Shown: positions 9,301-18,687 of the stretch, one piece after another
How the letters are laid out: each line of letters opens with the position of its first letter
Numbering within the stretch: position 1 is the stretch's first letter
NCBI RefSeq assembly: GCF_008365315.1
Contig: NZ_CP043506.1
Coordinates: 2,750,619 to 2,814,618 of the forward strand
Length of the DNA: 64,000 nt
DNA from: Acetobacter vaccinii
GTDB lineage: Bacteria; Pseudomonadota; Alphaproteobacteria; Acetobacterales; Acetobacteraceae
Direction: 5' to 3'
Program-made: the position numbers and the translations under genes
Notes under the pieces: generated by a model
The model's database searches: none
What the model saw: the letters and a program-made list of their open reading frames with translations, nothing else
What the model was told of the DNA's origin: nothing

Positions 9301-10559
9301 TTTTGCGGCGCCGCCGTGCGGGCCGATCCGGCCACAGCAAACACAGGATGCGAAACCGTAAAGTCCAGCGGCATACCCTGCCCCTGGGGTGCCCATGTCG
9401 CATCCAGCACCATCGGGGCCGCAGCCAGCAGAGTCGGGGCTTTGCCCGGCACTTTCAGGCCATCAGCCTCCAGCGTCAGGCGCAGGGCCTGGGCTACACC
9501 CTTATGGGCATCATCCCCCGTAAAACGCAGCTTAATGGTATTGGCAGCAGCCCCACCTGCGGCAAGCTGCGCCACGTCCAGACTGGCCTGCCCCTCTGGC
9601 GCGGCCATACGCCCCTTGAGGGAGGCATCGAGCGCCATGCTCTCCCACCCCAAGGCCGGGCTCAATGTCATGCGCGGCGCCTGAGCCTTGATGGTCAAGC
9701 CTGCCATGGTGTTGCCAATCAGGTCCAGCACACCGGCCATACGTGTGCTGACGTTACCGGCCTTGCCATCTAATCCCAGTTTAGCAGCAGATACCGGACC
9801 TTTGAGGTCAAATTGCAGGGCAACAGGTTCCAGTTGTGGCAACCCGAGTTGGGAAGCCACAAAGCCATCACCCTCCTCTCCAGCGTCCAGATGCAGGGCC
9901 AAAGTCCGCTTGCTGGTATGTGCCGTAACGGACAGATGCCCCGGCTTGTCCAGCCGTCGAACGGCCAGAGCAATATCCGCCCCGGGAAGAGACGGCAGGC
10001 TCAGCCCATTCAGCACAGGGGCAATGCTGGCAACACTGGCATGGCCCGACAGGCCAAAGCTTGCAGCCTCCCCCGCCAGCGGGGCACCGACATTGATACG
10101 CTTGACCGCAACCTGGCGGATGGCAACGCCCAGATTGAGTGATGAGGGCTCACTCGATGTTGTCGTCTGCGCCTCGGACACCGGCAGACGGGGGATATCC
10201 AGTTCCGCCGCCGTAAAGCTGTTGATCCGCGCCGTCAGGCCGACCAGAGCCAGAGGAGACCAGTCCAGCCGGACATCCTTCAGGCTCAGCCACACCCCGT
10301 CCCGGTCGCGCACGTCAATCCGGCCCACACCAAACTTATCGGGAAAGCGACCTTTGATGTCCGCAATGGTCACCATACCGCCGGTCAGCTTGGCGGTTTC
10401 CCGCACCAGATAGTGGCGGCCCGGATCGGTATTGGCAGCGACCAGCAGGCCGGACACCGACAGCACGCCCAGACCAGCCAGCCCACCAGCGACATACAGC
10501 ACAACCCGCCCCACACGGCGCCAGCGGGCACGGGCCGGAACAGTCTCGGATGCGGCCAT
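6363..10559 (-). CDS. tamB: Translocation and assembly module inner-membrane protein TamB
   Basis: 1398 aa from the ATG at 10559, which overlaps the tamA stop as TGATG; an in-frame upstream extension is less likely. AsmA/TamB-family protein: a bridge-like envelope protein anchored in the inner membrane, working with TamA in outer-membrane protein insertion and/or phospholipid transport. Visible are an N-terminal anchor helix (~17-43), a long beta-rich middle of repeated Gly/Ala/Leu-rich segments, and the C-terminal DUF490 domain (FEADRAVNGETARLKVQGY, PPRPQEEVLAMLLFG). It ends in the aromatic VGLMWQYRY, like a beta-signal. Length fits the family. Confidence 0.92.
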   Translation of the reverse strand: MAASETVPARARWRRVGRVVLYVAGGLAGLGVLSVSGLLVAANTDPGRHYLVRETAKLTGGMVTIADIKGRFPDKFGVGRIDVRDRDGVWLSLKDVRLDWSPLALVGLTARINSFTAAELDIPRLPVSEAQTTTSSEPSSLNLGVAIRQVAVKRINVGAPLAGEAASFGLSGHASVASIAPVLNGLSLPSLPGADIALAVRRLDKPGHLSVTAHTSKRTLALHLDAGEEGDGFVASQLGLPQLEPVALQFDLKGPVSAAKLGLDGKAGNVSTRMAGVLDLIGNTMAGLTIKAQAPRMTLSPALGWESMALDASLKGRMAAPEGQASLDVAQLAAGGAAANTIKLRFTGDDAHKGVAQALRLTLEADGLKVPGKAPTLLAAAPMVLDATWAPQGQGMPLDFTVSHPVFAVAGSARTAAPQKGRLTLTLPDLFPVGQAGGVILHGNAGMSAQFARPEHADGETHLTSEGTLAVTGGQAQAAGLIGPTGHFALDVGMQPVAATHTAPATQHVALKSLTVDGQALHLKTQGGLTLDRDMDLSASLALPDLSKLLPSLRGDTTLALTAKGALKDFEASLEAHGSPGTATMAPGPVALAASMKHLPSAPQGQVDLHGTVDRAPLKLNLVAGENEAGDRSLTLDTLSWNTLHGQGALTLPAGQVVPLGKLDIGIDRLADFRAMLGQALTGNLSLGLKSEMVENVPVVSVKLGGTVAKPGMRVGTLALTGSVRDPVAHPDADVALRLTGISVAGVEGQARMTAKGPENAMVLTAAIGPAQWGGSPLLLDMAALLDLKDKQVKLQKLNATAREENLRLQGSALISFGQTMGVDRLRLALASRGSAVATVDVAGRVKPTLALSADIRNLTPGLARPFMPKLDAEGTVSASARLSGTLAQPEGTVRLDGNRLRVMGSSAAASFPALGLEATATLARTAAKVQVRLGAGPKLAMQVAGVAPLGARGPLDLRADGRVDLSIANGVLGVQARQVTGVARMDLRAQGTLLSPQVSGAVDLQNADFQDFASGIHLADINGRVRGAQDRLVIEGLSARAGEGKVDVAGSLGIAAPGMPVDLKLTARGARPVSSDLITAVLDADVAVKGQVQSRVDVAGKVNLRRVEVNIPNSLPTSVARLDVVWPGEKTDKVDQERAASAHAMVVGLDLAVISPGKFFVRGHGLDAEMAGRLNVTGTAQAPLLTGGFDLKRGNFDLAGISLNFTKGRVAFNGAGVGHSLDPTLDFEADRAVNGETARLKVQGYASSPKISFDSLPPRPQEEVLAMLLFGTDARSLSSTQMIELGAAVATLTGLTPFDPMGVLRKTLHLDRLTIAGGSGVGNGGTSVEAGKYVMKGVYVGAKQSTSGSGTQAQVQVDLTKHLKLNTTVGTGGTVTGFTTPENDPGSSVGLMWQYRY

Positions 10560-12508
10560 CAGAATGTCTCCCCCAGCCCGATGTAAAGGTCCCACTTGTC
10601 ACCATAGGCCGCACGGTTGACCGGCACGCCCACATCCAGCCGCACGGGGCCGATGGGTGTATAGTACCGCACACCCCCGCCAACACCGACCCGTAGGGTG
10701 CCTGTCAGCGGTGTGGAGGAATTACCGACCTGCCCGGCATCAACAAACGCTGCCATACCAAAACTGCTGAGTATTCTCTGTCGGTATTCGACCGTGCCCG
10801 CGTCCATGGAGGTACCCCCAATGGCGTAGCGTGTATTGCGGTACTGCGGCCCAACCCCCTGCCAGCGATACCCACGCACCGTAGCACTACCACCGGCGTA
10901 CATGCGCTGGTCAGGCGGGATGCTCCATGTGCTGGCCCCCTGAATACTGCCAACAGTTGCCCTGAACGCCAGAATACTGCGGCCGGGTTTACTCAACCCG
11001 ATATTATGCAGGTCAAAATACGTCGCGGCAGACGCGCTCATGATCGTGAAGAAGGAGACACCCTGCCCCTTGCTGCCAACAGAGAACGAGGGGGTCACAT
11101 TGATATTGCCCCGCACGCCGTGGGTGGCCGGTTCTATGGGGTTATCGACCCCTGTGTTGTCATACATGGCCGCCAGCGGGGCTGAAAAAATTGTATAGTC
11201 GCGGGTCACACCAAACTGTTCGATCTTTTCTTGCTCGGCCATCAGGCCAAAATTGCCTGTCCAGTTTTTGGCCAGAGGCCGCGTAATACCCCCGCGCAGC
11301 AGCACCGCCGTCTGCCGGTAAGACCACAGCAACTGGCGCAGCCCTTCAATCCGCGCACTCAGGTTCTGATTACGCTGGAGGAAATCGGGTTTGAAGAAGT
11401 CCGCATAGACATCATACCCCAACCCTTGCTGGGCCGATCCGCCAAGCCCGGTAATCAGGGCGGTCAGGCGCAGCCGTTCGGCATTGCCCAGCAGGTTATA
11501 ATCGGTCCAGGTCGCCCCCACCCGTGTGCCCAGGTCTGTGGAGTACCCCAGTTCAGCCCCGACAGAGTGCCGCTTGCTGGCCTGAAAAGAAAAATCCAGC
11601 GGCATGGTGCCGTTAACCGCTGTTTCCGAACCATCCTGCACCACAACGGATGAAAACACGCCCAGCGACAGCAGATCCTGCCGGGCGGATTCGATCTTTG
11701 TCGGCTGGTACAGCTCTCCCTCATGCAGGTCCATGCGGCGGCGGACAAAGGCCGGTTTGACGGTTTTGAGGTCTTTGAGCGTAATCTGTCCGATATTGAG
11801 CACCGGCCCCGGAGACACCGGGTAGACAATATCCAGCGTATGGGTTTGCGGGCGCACATAGGCGGTGGGTTTTTCCACCTTGGCCAGAGCATGACCATCT
11901 TCACGCAAAGCTTCCAGCAGTTTGCCGCCTGCCCCCAGTACGGCCTCGGCCACAGCGGGTTGCCCCTTGGCCAGAGCAAACGCTTTTTCCTGCCCGGGGG
12001 TGAGTGCTGGCGGGCTCCCTGCCTTGCCGTTGACCAGGGTGATCCTGCCCAGATGGAACAGCGGCCCTTTTTCTACCGATACATCGGCCGTAATGGTCTT
12101 GCCCTTGGGGATGGCCTCCAGCCATGTGGAGAGTGCTTGCGACCGGCCATCGATCGTCGCAGCCGCAGTTGTTCCGTCCCCTGAGCGCAGCACGATATGC
12201 ACTGTGCCATCGTAATAACCGCAGCTTTCCAGCGCTGTGCGCAGGCGCGTGTAGTCACTGCGCACACGGCCCGCCAGAGCGAACGGCCCGACCGCATGCG
12301 TGGACTGGAGCGACAGCAGATCGGACGAGGCCTGCAACGCCGTGTCCAGACCGGCCTCCCCCGTGCTGGCCAGTTTGGTCACATATGGCTGCGGGTCGGC
12401 TGACCAGCCAGCCCCGGTGCTGACCCCCCACAATGTGGCCCCTGCCAGAATCCGATTCGTCGCCACGACAAGTCTTGTAAGGAAGGCTTTGTTCTTTACC
12501 GTCACCAC
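10559..12508 (-). CDS. tamA: Outer-membrane TamA (BamA/Omp85 family)
   Basis: 649 aa, GTG start (two GTG codons in tandem, with GAGG just upstream). It has a signal peptide of about 35 residues (ends near STGAGWSA), an N-terminal region consistent with POTRA domains (~40-290), then a 16-strand-type barrel. The Omp85 loop-6 motif VRGYRWQGVG is present and the C-terminus ends in Phe (YIGLGETF), as in outer-membrane barrels. It overlaps tamB by one base, so the two are co-translated and form the TAM complex. Confidence 0.9.
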   Translation of the reverse strand: MVTVKNKAFLTRLVVATNRILAGATLWGVSTGAGWSADPQPYVTKLASTGEAGLDTALQASSDLLSLQSTHAVGPFALAGRVRSDYTRLRTALESCGYYDGTVHIVLRSGDGTTAAATIDGRSQALSTWLEAIPKGKTITADVSVEKGPLFHLGRITLVNGKAGSPPALTPGQEKAFALAKGQPAVAEAVLGAGGKLLEALREDGHALAKVEKPTAYVRPQTHTLDIVYPVSPGPVLNIGQITLKDLKTVKPAFVRRRMDLHEGELYQPTKIESARQDLLSLGVFSSVVVQDGSETAVNGTMPLDFSFQASKRHSVGAELGYSTDLGTRVGATWTDYNLLGNAERLRLTALITGLGGSAQQGLGYDVYADFFKPDFLQRNQNLSARIEGLRQLLWSYRQTAVLLRGGITRPLAKNWTGNFGLMAEQEKIEQFGVTRDYTIFSAPLAAMYDNTGVDNPIEPATHGVRGNINVTPSFSVGSKGQGVSFFTIMSASAATYFDLHNIGLSKPGRSILAFRATVGSIQGASTWSIPPDQRMYAGGSATVRGYRWQGVGPQYRNTRYAIGGTSMDAGTVEYRQRILSSFGMAAFVDAGQVGNSSTPLTGTLRVGVGGGVRYYTPIGPVRLDVGVPVNRAAYGDKWDLYIGLGETF

Positions 12509-12751
12509 GCCTCGTCAGTCTGCTGTCAGTCCGGCCTGTAGCATAGTCTGGCCACCGGGCCTCCGTTGCACGCTATTGTGCTTTATTACCCTCATATCAT
12601 GCCAAAAATAGGGTCAGGCAGGAAAAACGGACACAAGACACGGATTGTTCCCACCCCCTGTTCGCGTTATGGAGCAAATGTTTGTGTGTTTTACCAGCCT
12701 GGCCGCCATGGCCTTTGTCCGGCAGACACGCGTCTGGCAGAAACAAGGACC

Positions 12752-13837
12752 ATGATCCGAACTGTATCTGACCGCCCAGGACGGCGCCCGATTTCTGGCA
12801 CGAAAGACCAGGCCACCCTTCCCCCCATGCCCTTACGTCAGCTTTCGCTCCGCTACACGCAGGCCCGTGCAGTGGCGCGCCTGTGCGCGCTTGTTGTCTG
12901 GATTCCGCTGTCTGTTGGGTTCGAGGCCTGCCTGCTGCCGGTACCCGGCACAGCCAAAATCCGCTGGACACGGGTGATCTGGGGCGGATTGTGCAAAATC
13001 CTTGGCCTGCGCACCCGCGTTATCGGCAAACGAGCAGGCACGGTTGGGGGCATTGCGGCGCGCAAGCGCGGGGAAAGACCTGTCATCTATGTCTCCAACC
13101 ACATGTCCTGGCTGGATGTGCCCATTCTGGGCACGTTGCTGCCATCGGTCTTTGTGGCCAAAGGGGATATCGAGAAATGGCCGGTCATGGGGCTGATTTC
13201 CAAAATCGGCCGCACCATTTTTGTCAGCCGCCAGCGCAGCACAACCGGGCGTGAGCGTGATGTGATGATCCGCCGCATGGTCGAAGGGGACAACCTTGTC
13301 CTGTTCCCCGAAGGGACATCCTCCGACGGTTCACGCGTGTTGCCGTTCATGTCCGCGTTTTTTGCCATCGCCAAGCTGCCCAAACTGCGTGATGACCGCG
13401 ACACCGGGCAGTTCCCCCCGCCTTATGCGCCTGGCATGACCCCACTGATCCAGCCCATCTCCCTTGTATACGACCAGTTGGATGGCCTGCCGATCAGCCG
13501 CCTGCGCAGGCCGGTTTTTTCCTGGTACGGGGACATGGACCTTGGCCCCCATGTCTGGCAGTTGCTGCAATGGAAACACGGCCGCGCCACCGTGCTGCTG
13601 CATGAACCGCTGGACCCCGACCTCTTTCCCAGCCGCAAGGCGCTGGCCCAGGCGGCGTGGAAAGCCGTTGTGGATGGTGCGGCAGAACTGCGCCAGAACC
13701 GCGAAGGGCGCATCCAGCCCGGCCGCTTTGACCCCGCCACCCTGCCTGCGGCTTTCCTGCCACCGTATGTCAGAAAAACAAAAGCCTTACTTGACAGGAT
13801 ACGGTCCTTTTTTGCTTCATCTAAAAAGCAGGACTAA
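12752..13837 (+). CDS. 1-acyl-sn-glycerol-3-phosphate acyltransferase-like protein (PlsC family)
   Basis: 361 aa from ATG 12752, preceded by AAGGA; ATG 12827 is an alternative. LPLAT superfamily: acyl transfer to a lysophospholipid or related lipid at the inner membrane. Motif I HX4D is NHMSWLD, motif II is the GRTIFVSRQ region, motif III is FPEGTSSDG. An N-terminal hydrophobic stretch (ALVVWIPLSVGFEACLL) anchors it. The C-terminal ~130 residues are longer than in a minimal PlsC, so the substrate could be ornithine lipid or another lyso-lipid. It is divergent from tamA, which fits an envelope role. Confidence 0.88.
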   Translation: MIRTVSDRPGRRPISGTKDQATLPPMPLRQLSLRYTQARAVARLCALVVWIPLSVGFEACLLPVPGTAKIRWTRVIWGGLCKILGLRTRVIGKRAGTVGGIAARKRGERPVIYVSNHMSWLDVPILGTLLPSVFVAKGDIEKWPVMGLISKIGRTIFVSRQRSTTGRERDVMIRRMVEGDNLVLFPEGTSSDGSRVLPFMSAFFAIAKLPKLRDDRDTGQFPPPYAPGMTPLIQPISLVYDQLDGLPISRLRRPVFSWYGDMDLGPHVWQLLQWKHGRATVLLHEPLDPDLFPSRKALAQAAWKAVVDGAAELRQNREGRIQPGRFDPATLPAAFLPPYVRKTKALLDRIRSFFASSKKQD

Positions 13838-14020
13838 CCTGCCGGAGTGCAGGCCTGAACCTGCCCCCGCAAGCCAGTGGAGGCCTTGTTCTGACCATCC
13901 TGTTCGGCCGCACCCTACCCCCGGTTGTGAGAAAAGAGGCTTGACCTGCGTGGCTTCACGCCCGATTTCCTCCTCCCGCCGTATGGAATGGTCCTGCGGC
14001 AGAGTGGAGTGCCCGCAACC

Positions 14021-15412
14021 ATGACCGCATTACCCGCCGCCGCGCAGACACCCCCCACCCGTGGGCTGCATGTTATCACCTGGGGCTGCCAGATGAACGT
14101 GTATGACAGCGCCCGTATGGGGGACGTGCTGCGCCCGCTGGGTTTCCGGCCCGTGGACACCCCCGATACCGCGGACATGATTATCCTCAACACCTGCCAT
14201 ATCCGTGACAGGGCGGCCGAGAAGGTCTTTTCCGAACTGGGACGCCTGCGCCTGGTCAAGGAAGCGCGCAAGACCTCCGGCCAATCCACCATTATTGCCG
14301 TGGCAGGCTGTGTGGCCCAGGCCGAGGGTGAGGAAATTCTGGCCCGCGCCCCGTATGTTGACATCGTGTTGGGACCGCAGACCTACCACCGCCTGCCCGA
14401 AATGGTCGCCCGCGCGGCCCGTGCTGGCGGCGCAGTGATCGAAACCGATTTCCCCGCCGAACAGAAGTTTGATTTCCTGCCCGAGAGCGAAGCACCACAG
14501 ACACCGGGCAATCTGACCGCTTTCCTGACCATTCAGGAAGGGTGCGACAAGTTCTGCTCCTTCTGCGTCGTGCCCTACACACGCGGGGCCGAGAACAGCC
14601 GCCCGGTCGCCTCGGTCCTGGCCGAAGCCCAGCGCATGGTGGCCAGTGGCGTGCGCGACATCAGCCTGCTGGGGCAGAACGTCAACGCCTATCATGGCGT
14701 GGGGCCGGATGGTGACATCTGGGGTCTGGCCCGCCTGGCCTATGCTCTGGCCGAAATTCCCGGCCTTTCGCGCATCCGCTATACGACCTCCCACCCACGG
14801 GACATGGATGACGCGTTGATTGCGGCCCACCGTGACCTGCCGCAGCTTATGCCGTTCCTGCACCTGCCTGTGCAGTCAGGCTCTGACCGCATCCTGCGCG
14901 CCATGAACCGAGGCCACACCGCCGACGACTATCGCGACATTGTCCGCCGCCTGCGGGATGTCCGGCCTGACCTTGCCTTGTCTTCCGACTTCATCGTCGG
15001 TCACCCCGGTGAAACTGACGAGGATTTTGAGGCCACCATGCAACTGGTGCGCGATGTCGGGTTTGCGCTGGCCTATTCCTTCAAATACTCCCCGCGCCCC
15101 GGCACACCCGCCGCAGGAGCAGGCATGCAGGTGGCCGAGGATATCAAAGACGCTCGCCTGCAGGCGTTGCAGAAACTGCTGCGTGAACAGCAGGATGCCT
15201 TTAACGCAACGCTTGTCGGCCAGACCGTGCCGGTGCTGTTTACCTCCAAGGGCCGCAAACCGGGGCAGATTGCCGGGCGTTCCCCCTGGTTGCAGCCTGT
15301 GCATGTCAGCGGGCCGGAGCACCTGATCGGGCAGGAACTGCCTGTCCGTATTACCGAACGGCTCAGCAATTCGCTGGGCGGTATCTTGGAAGAGAAGAAG
15401 GTTTACGCTTGA
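14021..15412 (+). CDS. miaB: tRNA-2-methylthio-N6-dimethylallyladenosine synthase
   Basis: 463 aa from the ATG at 14021. Radical-SAM methylthiotransferase that modifies i6A37 in tRNAs reading UNN codons. The N-terminal MTTase domain has the three cluster cysteines ([22 protein letters not shown]). The radical-SAM triad is [15 protein letters not shown], and a C-terminal TRAM domain follows. It heads the miaB-phoH-ybeY-corC run and its TGA overlaps the phoH start. The order is widely conserved in Proteobacteria. Confidence 0.96.
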   Translation: MTALPAAAQTPPTRGLHVITWGCQMNVYDSARMGDVLRPLGFRPVDTPDTADMIILNTCHIRDRAAEKVFSELGRLRLVKEARKTSGQSTIIAVAGCVAQAEGEEILARAPYVDIVLGPQTYHRLPEMVARAARAGGAVIETDFPAEQKFDFLPESEAPQTPGNLTAFLTIQEGCDKFCSFCVVPYTRGAENSRPVASVLAEAQRMVASGVRDISLLGQNVNAYHGVGPDGDIWGLARLAYALAEIPGLSRIRYTTSHPRDMDDALIAAHRDLPQLMPFLHLPVQSGSDRILRAMNRGHTADDYRDIVRRLRDVRPDLALSSDFIVGHPGETDEDFEATMQLVRDVGFALAYSFKYSPRPGTPAAGAGMQVAEDIKDARLQALQKLLREQQDAFNATLVGQTVPVLFTSKGRKPGQIAGRSPWLQPVHVSGPEHLIGQELPVRITERLSNSLGGILEEKKVYA

Positions 15413-16500
15413 ACACAGCGCACACGCCCCATTCCCTCTCCCCCGAAGGTAACGGGTTGGCCGATGCCCCCGTTACCCTTCAGTTTGACAACAACGCCCT
15501 GCTGGCCCGCCTCGTTGGGGACCATGACAGGCACCTCCGCTGCCTGGAAGAAGGGCTGGAGGTCGAGGTGGCCCGCCGCGGTAACCGGATTTCGATCCGC
15601 GGCGTGCCCACCCTGACAGCGCTGGCCAGAACGGCGCTGAGCACCCTTTACCAAAAGCTGGCCAGTGGCGAGACCATTGACATCAGCACCATAGAGGCGG
15701 CCATTCGCATGTCCCGTATGCATGAAACCCGCGCCACGCCCGTAGCCAGCGCCCCCTCGCCCCTGCCCCCCCGCACCGATGACAGCATGCCCGCCCTGCG
15801 CATGCGCCACGGCACAATCGAGCCCCGCTCCCCCGGTCAGGCGGCCTATATGGAGGCACTGGCCAAAAAAGAGCTGGTGTTCGGAATCGGTCCGGCAGGC
15901 ACGGGCAAAACTTACCTGGCGGTGGCCCAGGCCGTGGCCATGCTGCAAGCCGGGTCGGTTGACCGCATCATCCTCTCCCGCCCGGCTGTGGAAGCTGGAG
16001 AGCGCCTTGGCTTTCTGCCCGGTGACATGAAGGACAAGATCGACCCCTACCTGCGCCCGCTGTATGACGCGCTGCACGACATGCTGCCCGGCGAACAGGT
16101 CATGCGCCGCATGAGTGCGGGGGATATTGAAGTCGCACCGCTGGCCTTCATGCGTGGGCGGACACTCTCCCATGCATTCGTCATTCTGGACGAGGCGCAG
16201 AACACCACCATCGCCCAGATGAAAATGTTTCTGACGCGGCTTGGCCCCGGCTCACGCATGGTCATTACCGGCGATCTGACCCAGATTGACCTGCCCGATG
16301 GCACCACATCAGGCCTGCGCGACGCAGTAGAAACCCTGGAAAATGTCAAAGGGGTCACCATTTCGCGCTTTGAGGCAGCAGATGTGGTGCGCCACAGGCT
16401 GGTCGCGCGTATTATTGAAGCCTATGATGCCAAGGCGACGGTCAGCAAGGGACTTCCCCGCAAGAAGGGCCGTCAGGAGAACAATGGAACCGCCAAGTAG
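15409..16500 (+). CDS. ybeZ: PhoH-like ATPase (YbeZ type)
   Basis: 363 aa with an unusual TTG start overlapping the miaB stop as TTGA. AAGAAGG lies 7 nt upstream, and the conserved N-terminal region ([16 protein letters not shown]) requires a start this early. P-loop ATPase: Walker A GPAGTGKT (~165), Walker [10 protein letters not shown], and [10 protein letters not shown]. It is thought to work with YbeY in rRNA maturation or ribosome quality control. Followed by ybeY with a 17-bp overlap. Confidence 0.93.
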   Translation: MNTAHTPHSLSPEGNGLADAPVTLQFDNNALLARLVGDHDRHLRCLEEGLEVEVARRGNRISIRGVPTLTALARTALSTLYQKLASGETIDISTIEAAIRMSRMHETRATPVASAPSPLPPRTDDSMPALRMRHGTIEPRSPGQAAYMEALAKKELVFGIGPAGTGKTYLAVAQAVAMLQAGSVDRIILSRPAVEAGERLGFLPGDMKDKIDPYLRPLYDALHDMLPGEQVMRRMSAGDIEVAPLAFMRGRTLSHAFVILDEAQNTTIAQMKMFLTRLGPGSRMVITGDLTQIDLPDGTTSGLRDAVETLENVKGVTISRFEAADVVRHRLVARIIEAYDAKATVSKGLPRKKGRQENNGTAK

Positions 16501-17023
16501 TTCAGACCACATCCACCCGCAGGATGTGGCGGCCCAGGAAGACAGGTTTTTTCCTGAGGCTCTTTTCTCGGACATTCAGGCCGACGGGCCTGAGATCATG
16601 GTTCAGGACAGGCGCTGGCGCTGTTATGTCCCCGCAGCCGAAAAGCTGGTCTGGCGCACGCTGGCCGCCTGTTCCAGCCATGGGGGGCTGCCTGATACGG
16701 TTGTACTCTCAACCGACAGGGACGTACGCACCCTCAACGGTCGGCACCGGGGCCGCTACAAGCCCACCAATGTGCTGACCTTTGACCCACCACGCGGGAT
16801 GGACGGCGGGGACATTATCCTCGCGCTGGAAACCGTCGTGCGCGAAGCCCAGAAGGCAGACAGACCGGTTGCCGACCATCTGGCCCATCTGATCATCCAC
16901 GGCAGCCTGCATCTGGCCGGGTATGACCACCACCACCCCGGCGATGCCCGCCGCATGGAAATGCTGGAATCCGCCCTGCTGTCACGCATAGGCGTTCCCA
17001 ACCCCTGGAAACCACGGTCATGA
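16484..17023 (+). CDS. ybeY: Endoribonuclease YbeY
   Basis: 179 aa from the ATG at 16484, inside the end of the phoH-like gene. Zinc metalloprotein needed for 16S rRNA 3'-end maturation and 70S quality control. The three-histidine metal motif H-x3-H-x5-H is visible as HGSLHLAGYDH in LAHLIIHGSLHLAGYDHH; NVLTFD is the second family motif. The N-terminus is ~25 residues longer than E. coli YbeY. The stop overlaps the next ATG (ATGA), implying coupling to corC. Confidence 0.95.
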   Translation: MEPPSSSDHIHPQDVAAQEDRFFPEALFSDIQADGPEIMVQDRRWRCYVPAAEKLVWRTLAACSSHGGLPDTVVLSTDRDVRTLNGRHRGRYKPTNVLTFDPPRGMDGGDIILALETVVREAQKADRPVADHLAHLIIHGSLHLAGYDHHHPGDARRMEMLESALLSRIGVPNPWKPRS

Positions 17024-17949
17024 GCGGGTCTGACGGCACGCCCTCCCCCCGCCATGACCAGTCGTCTGGTCGGGGGTTTCTGTCCCTGTTCCACCGCCGC
17101 AAACAGCCTGCCGACCTGCGCAGCTCCATCGCCGCACTGGTCCAGCAGGCCGCCGACGCTGCCGACGTAACCCCCAATGGGGAACAGCCCGAGCTGGACC
17201 GACAGGAACGCGCGCTGATTGCCAACGTGCTGCGGCTCCGCAATATCTCGGCCGATGATGTCATGATCCCACGGGCCGACATCGTGGCCATGCCCGTCTC
17301 CATTAGTCTGGACGAAGCCCTGGCCATGATGCGGCGGGAAAACCATTCCCGCATGCCGGTCTATCGTGACCAGTTGGATAACGTGGTGGGCATGATCCAT
17401 GTGAAGGATCTGATCGCCTATGTGGGCACCAGCGAAGCCTTTGATCTGGAAAAACTGCTGCGCCAGCCCCTGCTGATCGCCCCGCAACTGCCCATCCTCG
17501 ACCTGATGCTGCAAATGCGGCAGCGCCAGACCCATCTGGCGCTGGTGATTGACGAATATGGCGGTATCGACGGCCTTGTGACTATCGAGGACCTGATCGA
17601 AACCATCGTGGGCGATATTTCAGACGAGCATGACGAACCCGCCGCCGTCATGATCACCCCCCGGCAGGATGGGTCGTTTGACGTGGATGCCCGCTGCCCT
17701 GTGGAAGAGTTCGAGCGCCAGATCGGCCCGATTCTGACGCAGGAGGAAAGCGAGGCCGAGATCGAAACCATTGGCGGCCTTGTCTTTCGCATGGCCGGGC
17801 ATGTGCCCACTCGGGGGGAAGTGCTGACACACGCCAACGGCTACCTCTTCCGGGTGCTGGATGCCGATGCACGCCATATCCGCCGGGTGCGGGTACGCCC
17901 TTTGCCAGCACAGGCGGATGAGCCCGGCAGCCCGACCGCGCCCGCATAA
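17020..17949 (+). CDS. corC: CBS-domain protein CorC/HlyC type
   Basis: 309 aa. It has two CBS domains (~70-195; VMIPRADIVAMP, HSRMPVYRDQLDNVVGMIHVKDL) and a C-terminal CorC_HlyC domain (~215-300; TIGGLVFRMAGHVPTRGEV). There is no membrane domain, as in E. coli CorC/YbeX, which is linked to Mg/Co efflux and, by position, to ribosome or envelope functions. It ends the ybeY cluster. The usual next gene, lnt, is absent here and a DsbA-like gene follows 80 bp on. Confidence 0.93.
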   Translation: MSGSDGTPSPRHDQSSGRGFLSLFHRRKQPADLRSSIAALVQQAADAADVTPNGEQPELDRQERALIANVLRLRNISADDVMIPRADIVAMPVSISLDEALAMMRRENHSRMPVYRDQLDNVVGMIHVKDLIAYVGTSEAFDLEKLLRQPLLIAPQLPILDLMLQMRQRQTHLALVIDEYGGIDGLVTIEDLIETIVGDISDEHDEPAAVMITPRQDGSFDVDARCPVEEFERQIGPILTQEESEAEIETIGGLVFRMAGHVPTRGEVLTHANGYLFRVLDADARHIRRVRVRPLPAQADEPGSPTAPA

Positions 17950-18029
17950 ACAATGGGTTGACGCCTTTGGCTTCTGCCGTCATGCCTTTGTAACGTTATC
18001 TGTCACTCTACCTGGAAGGCTTGGGGTTC

Positions 18030-18647
18030 ATGTCTTTTTCACGCCGCACGTTCCTTGCCACCTCCGGGGTGGCTCTGGCCCTAGGCAGCGCCCACCGGGT
18101 GCTGGCGGCAGATGCCGTTGATACAGCCTTTACCCCGCGTGAACTGGGCAATCCGAACGCCCCCATCGTGGTGGAGGAATGGTTTTCCCTGACCTGTATC
18201 CACTGCGCGCATTTTGCTGAAAACACGTTCCCCGAGGTTAAAAAGAACCTCATCGACACCGGCAAGATCCGCTACGTGTTCCATGACTTCCCGACCGACC
18301 AGACAGCCGTTGCCGCTGCCATGGTGGCCCGCACCCTGCCGCCGGAGCGTTATGTGGCGTTCTGCACGTCCCTGCTGACCAATCTGGACCGCTGGGCTTA
18401 CCGTCAGGATGGCAAGCAGGAAGAAGAGCTGAAGAAAATGGCCGCCTTCGCAGGCATGCCTGCCGAAACCTTCGACAAGGCCATCGCCAACCAGAAGCTA
18501 ATGCAGTTTATCCTGAATGGGCAGAATGACGCGCAGGACAAATACCACATCGATTCCACGCCCACCTTCCGTTTCAACAACAAGGTGCAGGTGTCCAGCG
18601 CCCTGACGTATGACGACTTTCTCTCAAACATGAAAAAAGCCGCCTGA
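18030..18647 (+). CDS. DsbA-family thiol:disulfide oxidoreductase with Tat-like signal
   Basis: 205 aa from ATG 18030 (GGAAGG upstream; a TTG three codons earlier is less likely). The N-terminus MSFSRRTFLATSG carries the S-R-R-x-F-L twin-arginine motif, then a hydrophobic stretch and an Ala-Ala-type cleavage site near residue 28, so periplasmic export by Tat is expected. Thioredoxin-fold DSBA domain with active site CIHC and a cis-Pro region (STPTFRFNN). It lies 40 bp before smc, a neighbourhood common in Alphaproteobacteria. Disulfide introduction or isomerisation is likely; partners are unknown. Confidence 0.9.
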   Translation: MSFSRRTFLATSGVALALGSAHRVLAADAVDTAFTPRELGNPNAPIVVEEWFSLTCIHCAHFAENTFPEVKKNLIDTGKIRYVFHDFPTDQTAVAAAMVARTLPPERYVAFCTSLLTNLDRWAYRQDGKQEEELKKMAAFAGMPAETFDKAIANQKLMQFILNGQNDAQDKYHIDSTPTFRFNNKVQVSSALTYDDFLSNMKKAA

Positions 18648-18687
18648 TCCCGCGCGCCAACCCGTTCAGGCCAGAAATTCCACCTCA

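Noticed and set aside
6327..9773. Two long plus-strand frames (496 and 547 codons) opposite tamB
   Set aside because: Both are low-complexity Gln/His/Arg/Pro-rich translations typical of antisense frames in GC-rich DNA.
10560..10595. N-terminal extension of tamB to 10595
   Set aside because: The TGATG overlap with the tamA stop and the signal-anchor spacing favour the ATG at 10559.
12901..12930. GGTTCGA-like sequence resembling a tRNA T-loop
   Set aside because: It lies inside the acyltransferase gene and no acceptor, D or anticodon stems can be built around it.
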